Assembly (NCBI GenBank): GCA_035275265.1
Contig: DATENC010000011.1
Span: forward strand, 383,213-447,212
Reading direction: 5' to 3'
DNA: 64,000 nucleotides
Source of the DNA: JACQAP01 sp035275265
GTDB taxonomy: Bacteria > Pseudomonadota > Gammaproteobacteria > Burkholderiales > JACQAP01
Shown here: positions 61,931 through 64,000 of the stretch, in pieces
Layout: each line of letters starts with the position of its first letter
How positions within the stretch are numbered: the stretch's first letter is position 1
The notes under the pieces: model-generated
Database searches by the model: none
What the model was told of the DNA's origin: nothing
The model's input: only the letters and a program-made list of their open reading frames with translations
Translations under genes and position numbers: made by a program

Positions 61931-63202
61931 ATGGTGCAGCGTTTCAGGTTCACGAAAACCAAGCTCGACGGCCTGCCGCTACCCAAGAGTGGCGCACGCT
62001 CCACGCACTACGACGAGGACGTTCCGAAGCTCGCAGTAAGGATCACAGCCGCCGACACGCGCACCTTCTACGTCGTCAAGCGCGACGGCGCGAGCATGGC
62101 CTGGGTGAAGCTGGGGACGTTCCCCGAAATGACCGTGGAACAGGCCCGCAAAGCCGCTGAGCGCACCCTAGGCGAGTTCGCGCGCGGCATGAACCCCGCA
62201 ATGAAGAGGCGCGAGGCAAAGAAGGCACAGACCCTCCTACAGGCTTATGAGCAGTACCGGGCGCTACACGTTGACCACCCAGCAAAGGGCATCAAGAGTG
62301 GCGATGAGATCCGCGCCCTTTGGGAACGCTGCGTGGGTCCCCTGCCGGATGCCCCCGCGAGGAAGCATGGCCGCAAACGGTCAAAGCACCCCGCAGGCGT
62401 GGACTGGTCAAGGCGGAAGCTTGATGCGATCGGTAGCGACGACGTAAAGACCCTGCACGCAACGATCGGGCGGAAGCATCCCACGATGGCGAACCGCGTG
62501 GTCGAACTCTTGAGCGCGATATTCAACAACGCCAAGGAACACGGCTACCCGGGAGACAACCCGGCGAGCGGCGTGAAGCCGTTCAAGGAAACGAAGCGGA
62601 AGCGTTTTATCGGCGAACAGGACCCCGACGAACTGCCGCGATTCTTCAAGGCGCTAGCGACCGACGCGTCGGCGGACTTTCAGCATTTCGTTCTGCTGTC
62701 CCTGCTGACCGGTGCGCGCCGCACGAACGTACTTTCGATGCGCTGGCAAGACATCAACCTGTCTGCGGCGAAGTGGGACATTCCAGACACGAAAAACGAC
62801 GAGCCGCAACTCGTGGCCCTTGTACCGGAGGCGGTAGAGATACTGCGCTCGCGCAAGCCGCAGGATGCTGGCTACGTGTTCCCTGCACTATCCAAGACGG
62901 GCTACATGACGCCCCCGAAAAAGCGCTGGCGCGCACTGCTCAAGCGGGCGGGAGTCGCGAACCTGCGGGTTCACGACCTACGCCGTTCGCTGGGGGCTTG
63001 GCAGGCTATCAGCGGCGCATCGCTCGCAATCATCGGTAAGTCGCTTGGCCACAAGAGCGCAGACGCGACCATGATCTACGCAAGACTACACCTCGACCCC
63101 GTGCGGGCATCACTCAACACCGCCACGAGTGCGATGCTGGAAGCTGCCGGCGTGAAGAAGCCCGCCAACGTAGTCAAGATGCAGCGACGGAAGAAGTCGT
63201 AA
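61931..63202 (+). CDS. Tyrosine-type integrase (P4-like)
   Basis: Site-specific recombinase of 423 residues. The N-terminal domain (about 1-95) is the P4-like DUF4102 type, then core-binding and catalytic domains. Catalytic residues are all present: Arg264 (TGARRTNVL), Lys288 region, His348-Arg351 (HDLRR), His374 (LGHKS) and Tyr383 (MIYARL). AAGGGG precedes the ATG by a few bases. It points into the element, away from the tRNA fragment, and is intact, so the element could still be mobile. Confidence 0.94.
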   Translation: MVQRFRFTKTKLDGLPLPKSGARSTHYDEDVPKLAVRITAADTRTFYVVKRDGASMAWVKLGTFPEMTVEQARKAAERTLGEFARGMNPAMKRREAKKAQTLLQAYEQYRALHVDHPAKGIKSGDEIRALWERCVGPLPDAPARKHGRKRSKHPAGVDWSRRKLDAIGSDDVKTLHATIGRKHPTMANRVVELLSAIFNNAKEHGYPGDNPASGVKPFKETKRKRFIGEQDPDELPRFFKALATDASADFQHFVLLSLLTGARRTNVLSMRWQDINLSAAKWDIPDTKNDEPQLVALVPEAVEILRSRKPQDAGYVFPALSKTGYMTPPKKRWRALLKRAGVANLRVHDLRRSLGAWQAISGASLAIIGKSLGHKSADATMIYARLHLDPVRASLNTATSAMLEAAGVKKPANVVKMQRRKKS

Positions 63203-63261
63203 CCGCCGCCCGACGGCCTCGGGCAAGCGCAGGAACGGGACGCGCAAACTGGGATGAAACC

Positions 63262-63702
63262 ATGATTGCTTGGCACTACACCACAGGGCAAAAATATGGG
63301 CTGATCTGTGCGGACGGCCAGATCAAACCGTCAACGCGTTTCTTACGCAATCATGAATTTGGTGTGTGCTGGTTTTCGGTCGAACAGACTTGGGAGCCAA
63401 CCGCCAACAAAGGAGTTATCGAGCACGGGCGCCTCAGAACATTAACGATGCTCGAAACCATGGAAAAAGGATTTGGACTCGTCAGATTCGGCGTAGACGA
63501 AAAGAACTTGATTGCTTGGCCTGAACTCGCGAGCGCAGCACGCATGACAAGAGAAACTCGGGCTGCCCTTGAGAAGGTAGGCAGGGATCAAGGCTCAGAG
63601 CCGATGAATTGGCGCGGAAGCATTCGGCCTGTGCCGGTAAGAGAGACCATGGTTGAAACGATGGTGAATCGCACCCGTGAGTGGGAGCGAGTACCAGGTT
63701 AG
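63262..63702 (+). CDS. Cargo protein of unknown function, weakly ART-like N-terminus
   Basis: A 146-residue soluble protein. It begins MIAWHYTTGQKYGLICADGQI and continues with VCWFSVEQTWEPTANK. The early His-Tyr-Thr, the I..DG.I.PS run and the following WFS segment faintly recall the opening of ADP-ribosyltransferase/DarT-like folds, but no catalytic set is confirmed. It follows the integrase by 59 bases on the same strand, as accessory genes do. I do not assign a function. Confidence 0.7.
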   Translation: MIAWHYTTGQKYGLICADGQIKPSTRFLRNHEFGVCWFSVEQTWEPTANKGVIEHGRLRTLTMLETMEKGFGLVRFGVDEKNLIAWPELASAARMTRETRAALEKVGRDQGSEPMNWRGSIRPVPVRETMVETMVNRTREWERVPG

Positions 63703-63801
63703 CGAAAACCGCCCCGGCGGATTCCGGGAAAGCGGGACAGGAAAGGCAGTGACGCCGATCCCGTCCCTAACCAATGCATCACCCATAGGAGGTAAATGCA
63801 C

Positions 63802-64000
63802 ATGGCTGCAAAGAAAGGTAACACAAAGGTCGCGAAGCGCATTGAGAACCCCGTTGGCAAGCCCTCGGAAGACGCGCAGCTTGTCGCACATTTCAAGTCC
63901 GCAGATGCCCTCGTTTCAATGCTGTTGAACACGGTGGAAGAGTGGAATAACCGGGATAGCATGGTTTGCAGTATGGCGGAGGGTGGGCGCCGGATTGCGG
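63802..64000 (+). CDS. Start of an unrecognised gene (3' end outside window)
   Basis: The frame opens MAAKKGNTKVAKRIENPVGK and continues to the window end without a stop, for about 66 residues. A strong AGGAGG lies 8 bases before this ATG; another in-frame ATG two codons earlier is possible. The N-terminus is Lys-rich. Part of the integrated element. No family recognised. Confidence 0.7.
   Translation, partial: MAAKKGNTKVAKRIENPVGKPSEDAQLVAHFKSADALVSMLLNTVEEWNNRDSMVCSMAEGGRRIA

Noticed and set aside
63209..63225. Hairpin GCCCGA/TCGGGC just after the integrase as a terminator
   Set aside because: Six-bp stem with no T-run following; too weak to list as a terminator.

Overview
The window reads as the chromosome of a high-GC Gram-negative bacterium. 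It is most likely a betaproteobacterium, probably near Burkholderiales. Supporting this are the ompR/envZ pair, lplT, the ispD-ispF-thpR run, a TssQ-like lipoprotein, abundant branched-chain-type ABC transport and PQQ alcohol dehydrogenases. The assignment rests on gene content only, and no rRNA gene is present to fix it.

Layout. 1-1.8 kb: a truncated GGDEF-EAL protein. 2.2-11.1 kb (minus strand): a fatty-acid oxidation block with an acyl-CoA ligase, EtfBA, two acyl-CoA dehydrogenases and a crotonase. 11.3-14.2 kb: a signalling trio of nucleotide-cyclase/PEGA protein, TssQ-like lipoprotein and Ser/Thr kinase. 14.3-22.1 kb: housekeeping genes (radA, alr, lplT, LemA/TPM proteins, family 4 UDG, rimI, tsaB). 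22.2-32.1 kb: an uptake and catabolic operon with two binding proteins, LivH, a LivM-LivG-LivF fusion, a TtuC-like dehydrogenase, an SDR, a lambda-crystallin-type hydroxyacyl dehydrogenase and a BKACE enzyme. 32.3-34.3 kb: a PAS-GGDEF-EAL protein behind a sigma-54 promoter. 34.3-43.9 kb: glpD, a macrodomain protein, ompR-envZ, thpR-ispF-ispD and mfd. 43.9-57.6 kb: an accessory region with two PQQ dehydrogenases, each followed by a hairpin and a cytochrome c gene. Between them lie a LysR regulator, several small exported proteins of unknown function and a REC-PAS-GGDEF-EAL protein. 57.7-61.0 kb: a large sensor GGDEF-EAL gene overlapped by a prepilin gene. 61.3-64 kb: an IS3 remnant, a 3' fragment of tRNA-Arg and a tyrosine integrase, which mark the edge of an integrated element that continues past the window.

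How the parts work together. The 2-11 kb genes form a near-complete route for activating and oxidising acyl chains, with ETF taking the electrons. The 22-32 kb operon looks like dedicated uptake of a carboxylated, possibly 3-hydroxylated substrate, followed by oxidation to a beta-keto acid and cleavage by BKACE. Both PQQ enzymes carry the Asp-Tyr-Asp signature associated with lanthanide use and probably pass electrons to the linked cytochromes. Four c-di-GMP proteins lie in 64 kb and differ in which catalytic site looks intact, so this is a c-di-GMP-rich genome. No CRISPR array or intact tRNA/rRNA gene was found.
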